Assembly: GCA_937924445.1 (NCBI GenBank)
Contig: CALDSX010000058.1
Span: 1-41,167 of the forward strand
Direction: 5' to 3'
Length of the DNA: 41,167 bases
Source of the DNA: an uncultured Chthoniobacterales bacterium
GTDB taxonomy: Bacteria > Verrucomicrobiota > Verrucomicrobiia > Chthoniobacterales > CALDSX01
A program made the position numbers and the translations under genes. Below, in pieces: positions 16,298-23,942 of this stretch. How positions within the stretch are numbered: the stretch's first letter is position 1; the number at the start of each line of letters is the position of its first letter. The notes under the pieces are model-generated. The model was not told where the DNA came from. It made no database searches and saw nothing but the letters and a program-made list of their open reading frames with translations.

Positions 16298-17116
16298 ATG
16301 GCTTTGCGCGGAACAAAACCGATCGTCCGGGTTAATGTGGAGTGTCCACACTGCGGATTTGAGCAACTCGAATCTCTGGCTGCTCAGTCTACCATCTGCC
16401 GCAATTGTAGCAGCCATTTTGAGATTAAACCAAAAGGCGGAGAAAACGCGACCCGATTGAAGGTGAACGTGAATCCGCTTGTCGGAATCGTCAAAAAAAC
16501 CTCACCAGATGTTCAAAGAACAGTGGCCTGCTTTGCATGCGGAGCCACACATAAAGTCAGTTCACTTGCTAAAACCACTCTTTGTCCAAGTTGCGGAGCT
16601 TATATTGACCTTCAAGACTTCGAAATAAACGGATTGTTCAGTCGCAGTATCCGCACGCGAGGTCGTCTGGTCGTTCTCCCACGTGGCGATTTAAATTGTG
16701 CAAAAGCCGTTTGCGGTTCTGCGGTCGTGGAGGGGCGTTTGCGTGGCAGCCTCGTTTGCGAGGGTAAGGCCGTCTTAAAATGTCGTGGCAAACTTTCAGG
16801 CGAAATCGAAGCAAACCATCTCGTGATCGAACGTGGCGCGGAGATAGAATTTCTCCGTCCAATTCGCGCGGGAAGGATTGAGATCATGGGCAAGGCGTCC
16901 GGGAAGTTTTATTGCGGGACAGAGGTTTACATTTACAAAAAGGGAGTTCTCGTGGGTGCCGTTCATGCAAAGGCGTTTGTGATTGACCAGGGTGGTATCT
17001 TTGTTGGGGACATGGAAATTCGTCCCACACACGATTGGAGCGAGGGTTTTCGTTTCAACAAAATAACCTTCGAGGCGACGCCAGGCGTGGAGTTCAAAAC
17101 AGCCTTCAGTTACTGA
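16298..17116 (+). CDS. Double zinc-ribbon protein with bactofilin-like C-terminal domain
   Basis: A 272-residue protein. Residues 16-37 hold CPHC...CRNC (Cys 16, 19, 34, 37) and residues 78-99 hold CFAC...CPSC (Cys 78, 81, 96, 99), two near-identical zinc ribbons. From about residue 118 to 242 is a bactofilin-like beta-helix with GRLVVLPRGDLNC, VEGRLRGSLVCEGKAVL, GKLSGEIEANHLVIE and GVLVGAVHAKAFVI. Such an N-terminal double ribbon is not part of classic bactofilins. It follows the first bactofilin gene by 95 bases on the same strand. A plausible role is a metal-dependent partner or cap of the bactofilin polymer (inference). Confidence 0.8.
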   Translation: MALRGTKPIVRVNVECPHCGFEQLESLAAQSTICRNCSSHFEIKPKGGENATRLKVNVNPLVGIVKKTSPDVQRTVACFACGATHKVSSLAKTTLCPSCGAYIDLQDFEINGLFSRSIRTRGRLVVLPRGDLNCAKAVCGSAVVEGRLRGSLVCEGKAVLKCRGKLSGEIEANHLVIERGAEIEFLRPIRAGRIEIMGKASGKFYCGTEVYIYKKGVLVGAVHAKAFVIDQGGIFVGDMEIRPTHDWSEGFRFNKITFEATPGVEFKTAFSY

Positions 17117-17179
17117 AGATTTTCCTCCATCTACCTGGGAATCTGCAGATCTGTGGTCCCCTTTTTGATGGATCTGTTG

Positions 17180-17197
17180 GTGACCTCATGAGGCCAC
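17180..17197. promoter_or_regulatory. Near-perfect 18-base dyad upstream of kup
   Basis: GTGACCTC and GAGGCCAC flank AT, matching as an inverted repeat at 16 of 18 positions. It lies in the 117-base gap before kup, which also has an ATCTGCAGAT palindrome. Either may be an operator. Confidence 0.3.
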
Positions 17198-17233
17198 ATA
17201 ACGTCCTTTACCCACCGCAGAATCTTCTGAGGT

Positions 17234-19132
17234 ATGGAAATTGACACTGATTTGGAAAAGAAAAACTCACACTCTGCTCAAGGTGTCCTCCTCGCCGCGC
17301 TTGGGGTGGTGTATGGTGATATCGGTACCAGTCCGCTCTATGCATTACGAGAATGTTTCACAGGAACGCATGGGTTGGTTATTAACCGTCCTGCAGTGCT
17401 TGGGGTTCTGTCGCTTGTCTTTTGGTCACTCATTTTAATTGTCACAATCAAATATCTCATCTTCATCCTTCGCGCGGACAATCGAGGCGAGGGGGGAATG
17501 TTTGCGTTGTCAGCATTGGTGTCTGATGTCGCGCGGGGAAACGTCAGGTTACTGAATGCTCTTGCTATTCTCGGGGTTGCCGGGGCATCTCTGGTTTATG
17601 CGGATGCAATGATCACACCAGCAATTTCTGTGTTGAGTGCTGTGGAGGGACTCGAAAAAGCTGCTCCAGGTTTATCTCCTTTTGTGGTGCCGATTGCCGC
17701 GGGTATTGTCATAATGCTCTTTGCTGTGCAGTCCGTAGGCACCGCGGGAGTTGGCAAGATTTTTGGGCCGATCGTTTTGGTTTGGTTTTTGACTTTGGGA
17801 ACTCTCGGGATCATCTCGATCGTGCGGAATCCCGAAGTACTTGCAGCGATAAACCCTCTCCATGCTTTTGCATTTTTAATTGAACAGAAACTCTCCTCTT
17901 TCTTCATCCTTGGCTCCATTTTTTTGGTTGTTACCGGCTCTGAAGCGCTCTACGCGGACATGGGGCATTTTGGGCCACGTCCAATTCGAATGGGTTGGGC
18001 GATGGTTGTTCTGCCGGGTTTGACGTTAAACTATTTTGGGCAAGGTGCAGTCGTTCTGCGCGACCCTGATCGTGCGCCGACGCTTTTTTTTGAGCTCGCG
18101 CCTTCACCGCTTCTTATTCCGCTGATCCTTTTATCCTGCGCTGCAACCATCATCGCATCTCAGGCGATGATCTCCGGAGCATTTTCTCTTACCCGGCAGG
18201 CCGTTCAGCTCGGCTACTTGCCCCGGCTTGAAATTCGTCAGACATCTAAACATTCATTCGGCCAGATTTACGTTCCGATGATTAACTGGCTTCTCCTCGC
18301 AGGTGTTCTGACGCTGCTCTTTTCTTTTGGTTCCTCTAGCGCACTGGCTGGTGCCTATGGTCTTGCGATCTCTGGTGCTATGCTGATCAGTTCCATTTTC
18401 CTCTACCACGCCGCTCGCCGCTGTTGGGGATGGCCACAATTGCTTGCGACCCTAGTTCTTCTTTGTTTCCTTATTCCAGATAGTGCATTTCTTGTAGCGA
18501 ATCTTTTGAAAATACCGAATGGCGGTTGGTTCCCTCTCGTTCTCGCCTCTCTGCTCGGTGTGGTTCTCAGCACGTGGAAAAAAGGTCGCCAGGTGCTGCA
18601 CGAAAAACTCGCAAAAGAGAGTCTGCCGCTTGAGTTATTTATTGAAGAGGTCGGTCGTATTAAACCACATCGCGTGGAGGGAACGGCGGTGTTTTTGACC
18701 GGTAACCCGACTGGAGTGCCAGTAACTTTACTCCATAATTACAAACATAATAAGGTGCTTCACGAGCGGATCATCCTGCTCAATGTCCTTAGTGAGAGCA
18801 TTCCTTACGTGGAGGAGACCTCGCGTTCAACTGTCACAAGCCCGGGCTTAGGTTTCCATACGGTGAGATTGCGCTACGGTTTCAGCGAAAGTCCAAATGT
18901 TCCTGCTGCGCTAGAGAAACTCTCCTCCCTGGGATTTGAAATTAATCCGCTTAAAATTACTTATTTTCTCGGTCGTGAAACATTGGTTATCTCCAGACGC
19001 AAAATCAAGGGTCTCCCGCTTTGGCGCAAACGTCTGTTCCTAACCCTTTCCCGCAATGCCCAAACTGCTACCCGATTTTTTGAAATTCCACCCAATCGGG
19101 TGATTGAGTTGGGCGTTCAAATTGAATTGTGA
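17234..19132 (+). CDS. kup: Potassium uptake transporter Kup
   Basis: A 632-residue KUP/HAK/KT family K+:H+ symporter in the inner membrane. The start of the membrane domain has GVVYGDIGTSPLYALRE, the best family signature, followed by about 12 hydrophobic segments up to residue 450. Further conserved parts are GEGGMFALSAL, ALYADMGHFG and QAMISGAFSLTRQA. The roughly 180-residue C-terminal cytoplasmic part (EGTAVFLTGNPTGVP, LLHNYKHNKVLHE) is also standard. Length is normal. It likely starts at ATG 17234. Two palindromes upstream could serve in regulation. Confidence 0.97.
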   Translation: MEIDTDLEKKNSHSAQGVLLAALGVVYGDIGTSPLYALRECFTGTHGLVINRPAVLGVLSLVFWSLILIVTIKYLIFILRADNRGEGGMFALSALVSDVARGNVRLLNALAILGVAGASLVYADAMITPAISVLSAVEGLEKAAPGLSPFVVPIAAGIVIMLFAVQSVGTAGVGKIFGPIVLVWFLTLGTLGIISIVRNPEVLAAINPLHAFAFLIEQKLSSFFILGSIFLVVTGSEALYADMGHFGPRPIRMGWAMVVLPGLTLNYFGQGAVVLRDPDRAPTLFFELAPSPLLIPLILLSCAATIIASQAMISGAFSLTRQAVQLGYLPRLEIRQTSKHSFGQIYVPMINWLLLAGVLTLLFSFGSSSALAGAYGLAISGAMLISSIFLYHAARRCWGWPQLLATLVLLCFLIPDSAFLVANLLKIPNGGWFPLVLASLLGVVLSTWKKGRQVLHEKLAKESLPLELFIEEVGRIKPHRVEGTAVFLTGNPTGVPVTLLHNYKHNKVLHERIILLNVLSESIPYVEETSRSTVTSPGLGFHTVRLRYGFSESPNVPAALEKLSSLGFEINPLKITYFLGRETLVISRRKIKGLPLWRKRLFLTLSRNAQTATRFFEIPPNRVIELGVQIEL

Positions 19133-19176
19133 AAACTATCAGATCTCGCGCGTCGGTGGTTCATTAATTAAAAGAA

Positions 19177-20145
19177 ATGAATAGGCCTGACACGACGACC
19201 TACTCTCGCCAGATTACCGAAGATCAGGTCGTGACCTTACGAAAGATCCTCGAAAATGGTGGTTGGACTTTCACCAGCCGTCCGTACACCATCTACGCTG
19301 CGTCGAAAGGAAACACTAAAGTCGTTGTTTACGAAAAAGGCCCAAAAATACTGGTTCAGGGAAAGGGCACAGGAGACTTCATTCGCTTCGTGCTGGAACC
19401 TCAAGTCCTCGGTGAAGCCCATCTCGGCTACGAGGAGGTTCATCATCCCGACATGTTTGAGCCTCATGCGGGGGTGGACGAGAGTGGGAAGGGGGATTTT
19501 TTCGGCCCCCTGGTTATAGCCGCCGCCTTTGTGGAGCTCGAATCAGCTCGGGCTCTCATTACTTCAGGGGTAATGGATAGTAAACGTATAACGTCTGACG
19601 CCCGTTTACGGGAGTTGGCGAACATCATTCGCTCAACTCTAGGATCTGCGGTGGTCATCGTTGCAATAGGCCCGGAGAGATATAACGAACTTTACAAAAA
19701 ATTCGGCAATCTAAACTACCTTTTGGCCTGGGGCCACGCGAAAGCTATTGAATTACTTCTAGAAAAAGTGCCTCACTGCCCTCGTGTTGTGTCTGACCAA
19801 TTTGCCGAGCCTAGGTTATTGCGCGAGGCTCTTTTGCAACGTGGACGATCGATACAAACAATCTCCCGCACCAAAGCCGAGTCGGACATTGCTGTCGCTG
19901 CAGCTTCTATTTTGGCACGCGAACGATTTATTAATTGGCTGCGCGACGCGGAGTCGCGGCTTGGCTGCGCACTTCCCAAAGGGGCAGGCCCAGCCGTTGT
20001 GGAAACGGCTCGCCACTTAGTCAGCCAGCAAGGTGGAACCTTTTTGTCTCAAATTGCCAAAGTTCATTTTCGTACTGCACACCACGCAGATCCTGAGCTT
20101 TATCCAAAACCTCCACCTCGTCATGATTGGCATGTTCCTCCCTAA
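19177..20145 (+). CDS. rnhC: Ribonuclease HIII
   Basis: A 322-residue RNase HIII, which cleaves the RNA strand of RNA-DNA hybrids. The N-terminal ~90 residues form the substrate-binding domain peculiar to HIII (ILENGGWTF, KGNTKVVVYEKGPKILVQG). The catalytic domain opens with GVDESGKGDFFGPLV at 99-113, with Asp 101 and Glu 102, and continues with VVSDQFA and ESDIAVAAASILAR. The N-terminal domain and the GKGDFFGP motif separate it from RNase HII. It starts 44 bases after kup, on the same strand. Confidence 0.95.
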   Translation: MNRPDTTTYSRQITEDQVVTLRKILENGGWTFTSRPYTIYAASKGNTKVVVYEKGPKILVQGKGTGDFIRFVLEPQVLGEAHLGYEEVHHPDMFEPHAGVDESGKGDFFGPLVIAAAFVELESARALITSGVMDSKRITSDARLRELANIIRSTLGSAVVIVAIGPERYNELYKKFGNLNYLLAWGHAKAIELLLEKVPHCPRVVSDQFAEPRLLREALLQRGRSIQTISRTKAESDIAVAAASILARERFINWLRDAESRLGCALPKGAGPAVVETARHLVSQQGGTFLSQIAKVHFRTAHHADPELYPKPPPRHDWHVPP

Positions 20146-20179
20146 TAGGGGGGACGGTATTGACGAGCGATCTCTCCTT

Positions 20180-21148
20180 TCAGGACTGTGAGGGTTGTAG
20201 CATGCGGGCCGCGATTTCCTCGTTTGTTATAATGCCTTTTGGAGAGCCTGTTTCGCCGATAACAATCGCCATGGGCGTACGTGCGGCGCGCATCTGGCGA
20301 ACCACCTTAAACGCGCTGTCGTTCTCATGACATAACACTGGTCGTCTCAAGTAATCCCCGAGATTTTTGCCTGCGGGAAGAGAATCGAAGAGCATATCTG
20401 ACACCACCAACAACCCAATTGGTCGTGGATGCTCTGCTTCAAAGTCCATCACAGGAAGACGATCAAGTCTGGTGGATCGCGCGATATTGAACGCTTCTCC
20501 AAGAGAAGCCTTGATTGAAAGCGAGGTCACATGTTCCCAAGAGACCATGACGTCTCTGGCGTGCATGTCGCGAAAGTCTATGACGGCATGAATCATTCTG
20601 CGTTCCTCTGCGGTCAATGCTCCTGCCCGATAGCTTTGGTCTGTGAGAAATTTAATCTCCTCGCGTGATTCCCAACTCCCCCGGGAGCGTTCCGCACGCG
20701 CCGCAAGGAGAGGTGCAAACACTCGCTCAAATAATACCAGAAAAGGTCTCAATACTCTATTCAGCAGGTAGAGCACATCCACAAAGCTTCCAAGAGTGCG
20801 AATTGGGAAACGCCGAAAGACGACTTTGGGGATTAGCCCAAGGAAAAGTGCCCAAAGAGGGGCGCAAATAAACAAGGCGAGAACGGATCCGAGCGGACCA
20901 AAGTGCTTTATGAGAAAACTAAACAGCACTAACAATGCAATGGTGCTTGAAAAATTCGTCACCAAAGCGCAGGTGAGCAGAAGGCGTCCAGGTTGTTCCA
21001 GCAAGGACGCGAGCCGGAGCGCCCTTTTGCGTGGACTATCTTTGCGCGCCTGATGACGAATGCGTACGGGATTCACAGCTAGAATTCCAGATTCCAGTCC
21101 TGTGAAGAAAAAGGTCACCGCCACAGCGGAGAGCAGCAGTACGATCAT
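20180..21148 (-). CDS. CNNM/CorC-like transmembrane protein, short form (DUF21 and CBS domains)
   Basis: A 322-residue protein with an N-terminal DUF21 (CNNM) membrane domain of three or four hydrophobic segments, including FFTGLESGILAVNPVRIRHQ, followed by a CBS pair (residues about 195-315). There is no CorC/HlyC C-terminal domain. It starts with ATG overlapping the stop of the longer paralogue (ATGA at 21148-21145). CNNM proteins are linked to Mg2+ or Co2+ efflux and membrane resistance. The pair may work as a heteromer (inference). Confidence 0.85.
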   Translation of the reverse strand: MIVLLLSAVAVTFFFTGLESGILAVNPVRIRHQARKDSPRKRALRLASLLEQPGRLLLTCALVTNFSSTIALLVLFSFLIKHFGPLGSVLALFICAPLWALFLGLIPKVVFRRFPIRTLGSFVDVLYLLNRVLRPFLVLFERVFAPLLAARAERSRGSWESREEIKFLTDQSYRAGALTAEERRMIHAVIDFRDMHARDVMVSWEHVTSLSIKASLGEAFNIARSTRLDRLPVMDFEAEHPRPIGLLVVSDMLFDSLPAGKNLGDYLRRPVLCHENDSAFKVVRQMRAARTPMAIVIGETGSPKGIITNEEIAARMLQPSQS

Positions 21149-22443
21149 GTCGCCCCCTTCTCCTGTTGAGTGTGCGCTCCATGAGGAAGGCGAATGCAGA
21201 CCTCCCTGATACGCCTTCTGTTTGCTCGACGAATATCAAACTCGATCTCCCCCGCAGTTACAACGCTGTTGGTCTTTGGAACACGCCCACACAAGTGCGT
21301 CAAGTATTGATTGATGGTGCGAACTCCTGGAGGAACAAGAATGGTAACACCCAGACGTTCGGCCAATTCATCAATCCGCGCATGCCCACTCGCGACCACA
21401 AGCCCCCCAGGGCGGACCTCAATCAACAACGGGCTTTCCTCAACAGGCAGAGCTTCAGCCAACAATTCCTCCACCGCATCGCTGAGGGTCACAATACCCT
21501 CCGTCCCGCCAAACTCATCAAGCACCACAGCAAGTCTTCGCGGGTTCTTAAGCAGTCCGTTCAAAAGATGAAGCGCGTTCAAGGACTCCGGAACAAAAGA
21601 GGGCGGAATCATAATTTCGGTATAGTGTCTCTGGGGATCGAGCAGAAACTCTTTCACATCAAGAATTCCCACGATTTCATCAATACTTTCCCCAAACACC
21701 GGAACGAGTCGAAACCGCTTGGGACGAACCATACGAACCAATTCGTCATTTGTCAGATCATCCGGAACCGCAAAAAGATCCACTCGGGGTGTCATTAAAT
21801 CGCGGGCGCGTTTGTCCGCAAGGCGAATGATTTGTTGAATGACCATGCTTTCGGCCTCGTGCAGCGTCCCTTCTTCCTCTTTAAGATCAATGAGCGTTGT
21901 AAGTTCATCTTCTCTGATTCCAGAGGGAGCGGTGTCGAGCCGAACAGGTGCCGTTGCTGAAGCCGGAAGACGTGTCTCGATGCGCTCTATCCATTCGCAT
22001 GCTCCGCCGAAACAACGGTCTAAAAAGCTAAGCAGACGCAGTGCTGGCCGTCCCAACCGGTGACAATTGGCCTGTGCAACTGCCCGCGGGAGGAGATCGC
22101 AGGGCACCATTAAAATGCCAAACAAAATCAGTGCATCAGCCCAAAAACTTTCGCCGGGAAAAATTTCCTCTAAAATCATATAAGCGAGCAAAAGAAGCGG
22201 TAGGTTGGTGAACGTTTCCGCCATACTGAGCACACTGACTGCCCGTCGCGGGTTATTCGCCAAAAGCCGCGCTGTCGCTGCAAGACCGCTGCTACGCCGC
22301 GCTAACTTCTCCAACTCGAAGGGAGTCATCGAGAACAACACAGGCTCCGCGCCGGAAATTAGCGCAGAGAATAGTGCGACGACGAGTGCGGCAAAAAGGT
22401 AAAGGATGAGCGTTTCGATTGGCAAAAGGTTATATTGTTCCAA
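21145..22443 (-). CDS. CNNM/CorC-like transmembrane protein, long form (DUF21, CBS, CorC_HlyC)
   Basis: A 432-residue relative with the full architecture: a DUF21 membrane domain (residues about 8-190, with LFSALISGAEPVLFSM), a CBS pair (about 205-330, with RARDLMTPRVDLFAV and RLAVVLDEFGGTEGIVTL), and the C-terminal CorC_HlyC domain (about 345-420). A TTG at 22443 is the start; no ATG fits. It is divergent from the DUF309 gene with only 51 bases between. Together with the short form it resembles the hemolysin-like pairs common in many bacteria. The true substrate, perhaps Mg2+, is not shown by the sequence. Confidence 0.88.
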   Translation of the reverse strand: MEQYNLLPIETLILYLFAALVVALFSALISGAEPVLFSMTPFELEKLARRSSGLAATARLLANNPRRAVSVLSMAETFTNLPLLLLAYMILEEIFPGESFWADALILFGILMVPCDLLPRAVAQANCHRLGRPALRLLSFLDRCFGGACEWIERIETRLPASATAPVRLDTAPSGIREDELTTLIDLKEEEGTLHEAESMVIQQIIRLADKRARDLMTPRVDLFAVPDDLTNDELVRMVRPKRFRLVPVFGESIDEIVGILDVKEFLLDPQRHYTEIMIPPSFVPESLNALHLLNGLLKNPRRLAVVLDEFGGTEGIVTLSDAVEELLAEALPVEESPLLIEVRPGGLVVASGHARIDELAERLGVTILVPPGVRTINQYLTHLCGRVPKTNSVVTAGEIEFDIRRANRRRIREVCIRLPHGAHTQQEKGAT

Positions 22444-22494
22444 GATGCGGCAGTTTGATTTTCGCCAAGTAATGATTAATGAGATGCAGTTCCA

Positions 22495-22983
22495 ATGTCA
22501 AAACAGAGCAAAATTAGAAATCTTCTCAATACACTTCCTGCGCATATCACAAAGGACGCTGCTCTCACACAATTTGACCACAGGTACATTGCATGGTTTT
22601 TTTACTTCAACAACGGCCACTATTACGAAGCCCACGACGTGCTTGAAGATCTTTGGCTCATGGAAAAAGGCCCGCACAGGCATTTTTATAAAGCTCTTAT
22701 CCAACTCGCGGGCGTTTTCGTCCACTTGCAAAAACAGCAAGCCGAGCCAGAGCACCCGAAACATCGCTCCCGTCTATTCCCCGCTTCCAGGCTTCTGGAG
22801 CGTGCGCTCACATATCTTGAGCCTTATGAGCCCGTATGCCTGGGATTGGACATCGTCGCATTGAGGGAATGGATGAAAAGCATTGAAAACCAACTCGTCC
22901 AAGGTGATTTCAAAGTCAATCCCCTCAGCATTTCGCCTCATCCGAATATACAGTTCACCTCGAATTTGATCTGTCATGTCTGA
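22495..22983 (+). CDS. DUF309 domain protein
   Basis: A 162-residue protein with the DUF309 core at residues about 28-75: IAWFFYFNNGHYYEAHDVLE and then LWLMEKGPHRHFYKALIQLA. This small helical domain is of unknown function. The conserved HYYEAH and E residues are present, and the rest is charged. The gene is divergent from the CNNM pair. ATG 22495 is the natural start. Confidence 0.85.
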   Translation: MSKQSKIRNLLNTLPAHITKDAALTQFDHRYIAWFFYFNNGHYYEAHDVLEDLWLMEKGPHRHFYKALIQLAGVFVHLQKQQAEPEHPKHRSRLFPASRLLERALTYLEPYEPVCLGLDIVALREWMKSIENQLVQGDFKVNPLSISPHPNIQFTSNLICHV

Positions 22984-23942
22984 AATAGGTTATCTATTAG
23001 TTCAAAAAGATTTCCCCGAGCTTTTCGCCACAAGCAAAGTTTTCGGCTTGGCCAAATCACACTCGATCTTCGCCAGCAACTGACCACCCGAATTCTGCAC
23101 CCTTCTTTCAGAGTGCCGGATTCGCGAGTTCCTTTATCTTAGAAACATCGACTTCAGCAAACAGTTCAAGTTCGTAACAGTCGCAACAATAAATAAAAGG
23201 CACAAAAAACGCCCATGTACAGGCTACCTCTCTATTAAATTATGGACGCGCTCTGCGGACTGGATCCCCAGTCTCATTATCCGAAAGAATAGCCTCGCTC
23301 CGATGCTGCTAAGTCGCTGACGGAATTTTTACCCAAAAAATTTGGTGGGGAGAACCGCCGCAATGTAGAAAAAGCCCGCCTGAAAGGCAACCCCGCCCGT
23401 CAGCCCGGAAATCCTGAACACAATGTGGCAACGATAACTCGGCGAAGCGGGGGTGCTTGCGTCAAAAGCCGCAAAGAACGCAGCACACCAAGAGAACGAA
23501 GGACTACTTACGGACCCATATCGGGGGCAAAGGGTATCATAACGACGGTGAAATGAAAAATATTCCAGCCGGTTCTCAAAAAAACGTAGGTCTCTAAGCG
23601 AAAAGCAAGTTCAATGATAAAAACCATTGAATAACGGGAGGTTAAATGCTGAAAGAATTTGCCCGTGGGTGCGCACCAGCGTGGCATCTTTGTCTCAAAG
23701 CCTGGAATAAACGTTTAAATAATTAATCCTAATGACATCACCACACCGCCAGTAAAACGGGACTCCACCTATCTGGTAGGAAAATGTTCTAGGGGAAAAT
23801 TCCTGTTAGGCCAAGAAATTGGATCCAATCATTTTATTCCATCTTGCTTTCTTTTGACCCTGGCGTGCGTATCTTCTACATGTTGTTTTTCCAGATATTA
23901 TTCTCTTTTCATTTAGAAATAAGTTGAATTTAAATCTTCAAC
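22984..23942. other. Long gene-poor region before ccsA
   Basis: This 959-base stretch has no convincing full gene. On the minus strand, a frame from 23239 to its stop at 23108-23110 is open for 43 codons and reads plausibly (VPFIYCCDCYELELFAEVDV, ending KIKELANPAL). Its only likely start is GTG 23203, so it may be a gene remnant. A plus-strand frame from ATG 23242 is broken by a TAG after 16 codons and then runs open for about 90 codons without family resemblance. The rest shows no terminator, tRNA or repeat I could identify. It probably carries the ccsA promoter near its right end. Confidence 0.45.
23108..23203 (-). pseudogene. Possible small gene or gene remnant
   Basis: This is a 31-codon frame from GTG 23203 to the stop at 23108-23110; the same frame is open to 23239 without a start. 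The peptide is hydrophobic and Cys-containing at first and then charged, ending KIKELANPAL, like a true protein C-terminus. I recognise no family. Confidence 0.2.

Noticed and set aside
17117-17233. c-di-AMP riboswitch before kup
   Set aside because: The gap is only 117 bases and the conserved ydaO-type core is not visible; only palindromes are.
23242-23560. Plus-strand frame broken by one TAG in the gene-poor region
   Set aside because: The translation is basic and low in hydrophobic residues, with no family resemblance; one stop in a GC-rich frame is expected by chance.
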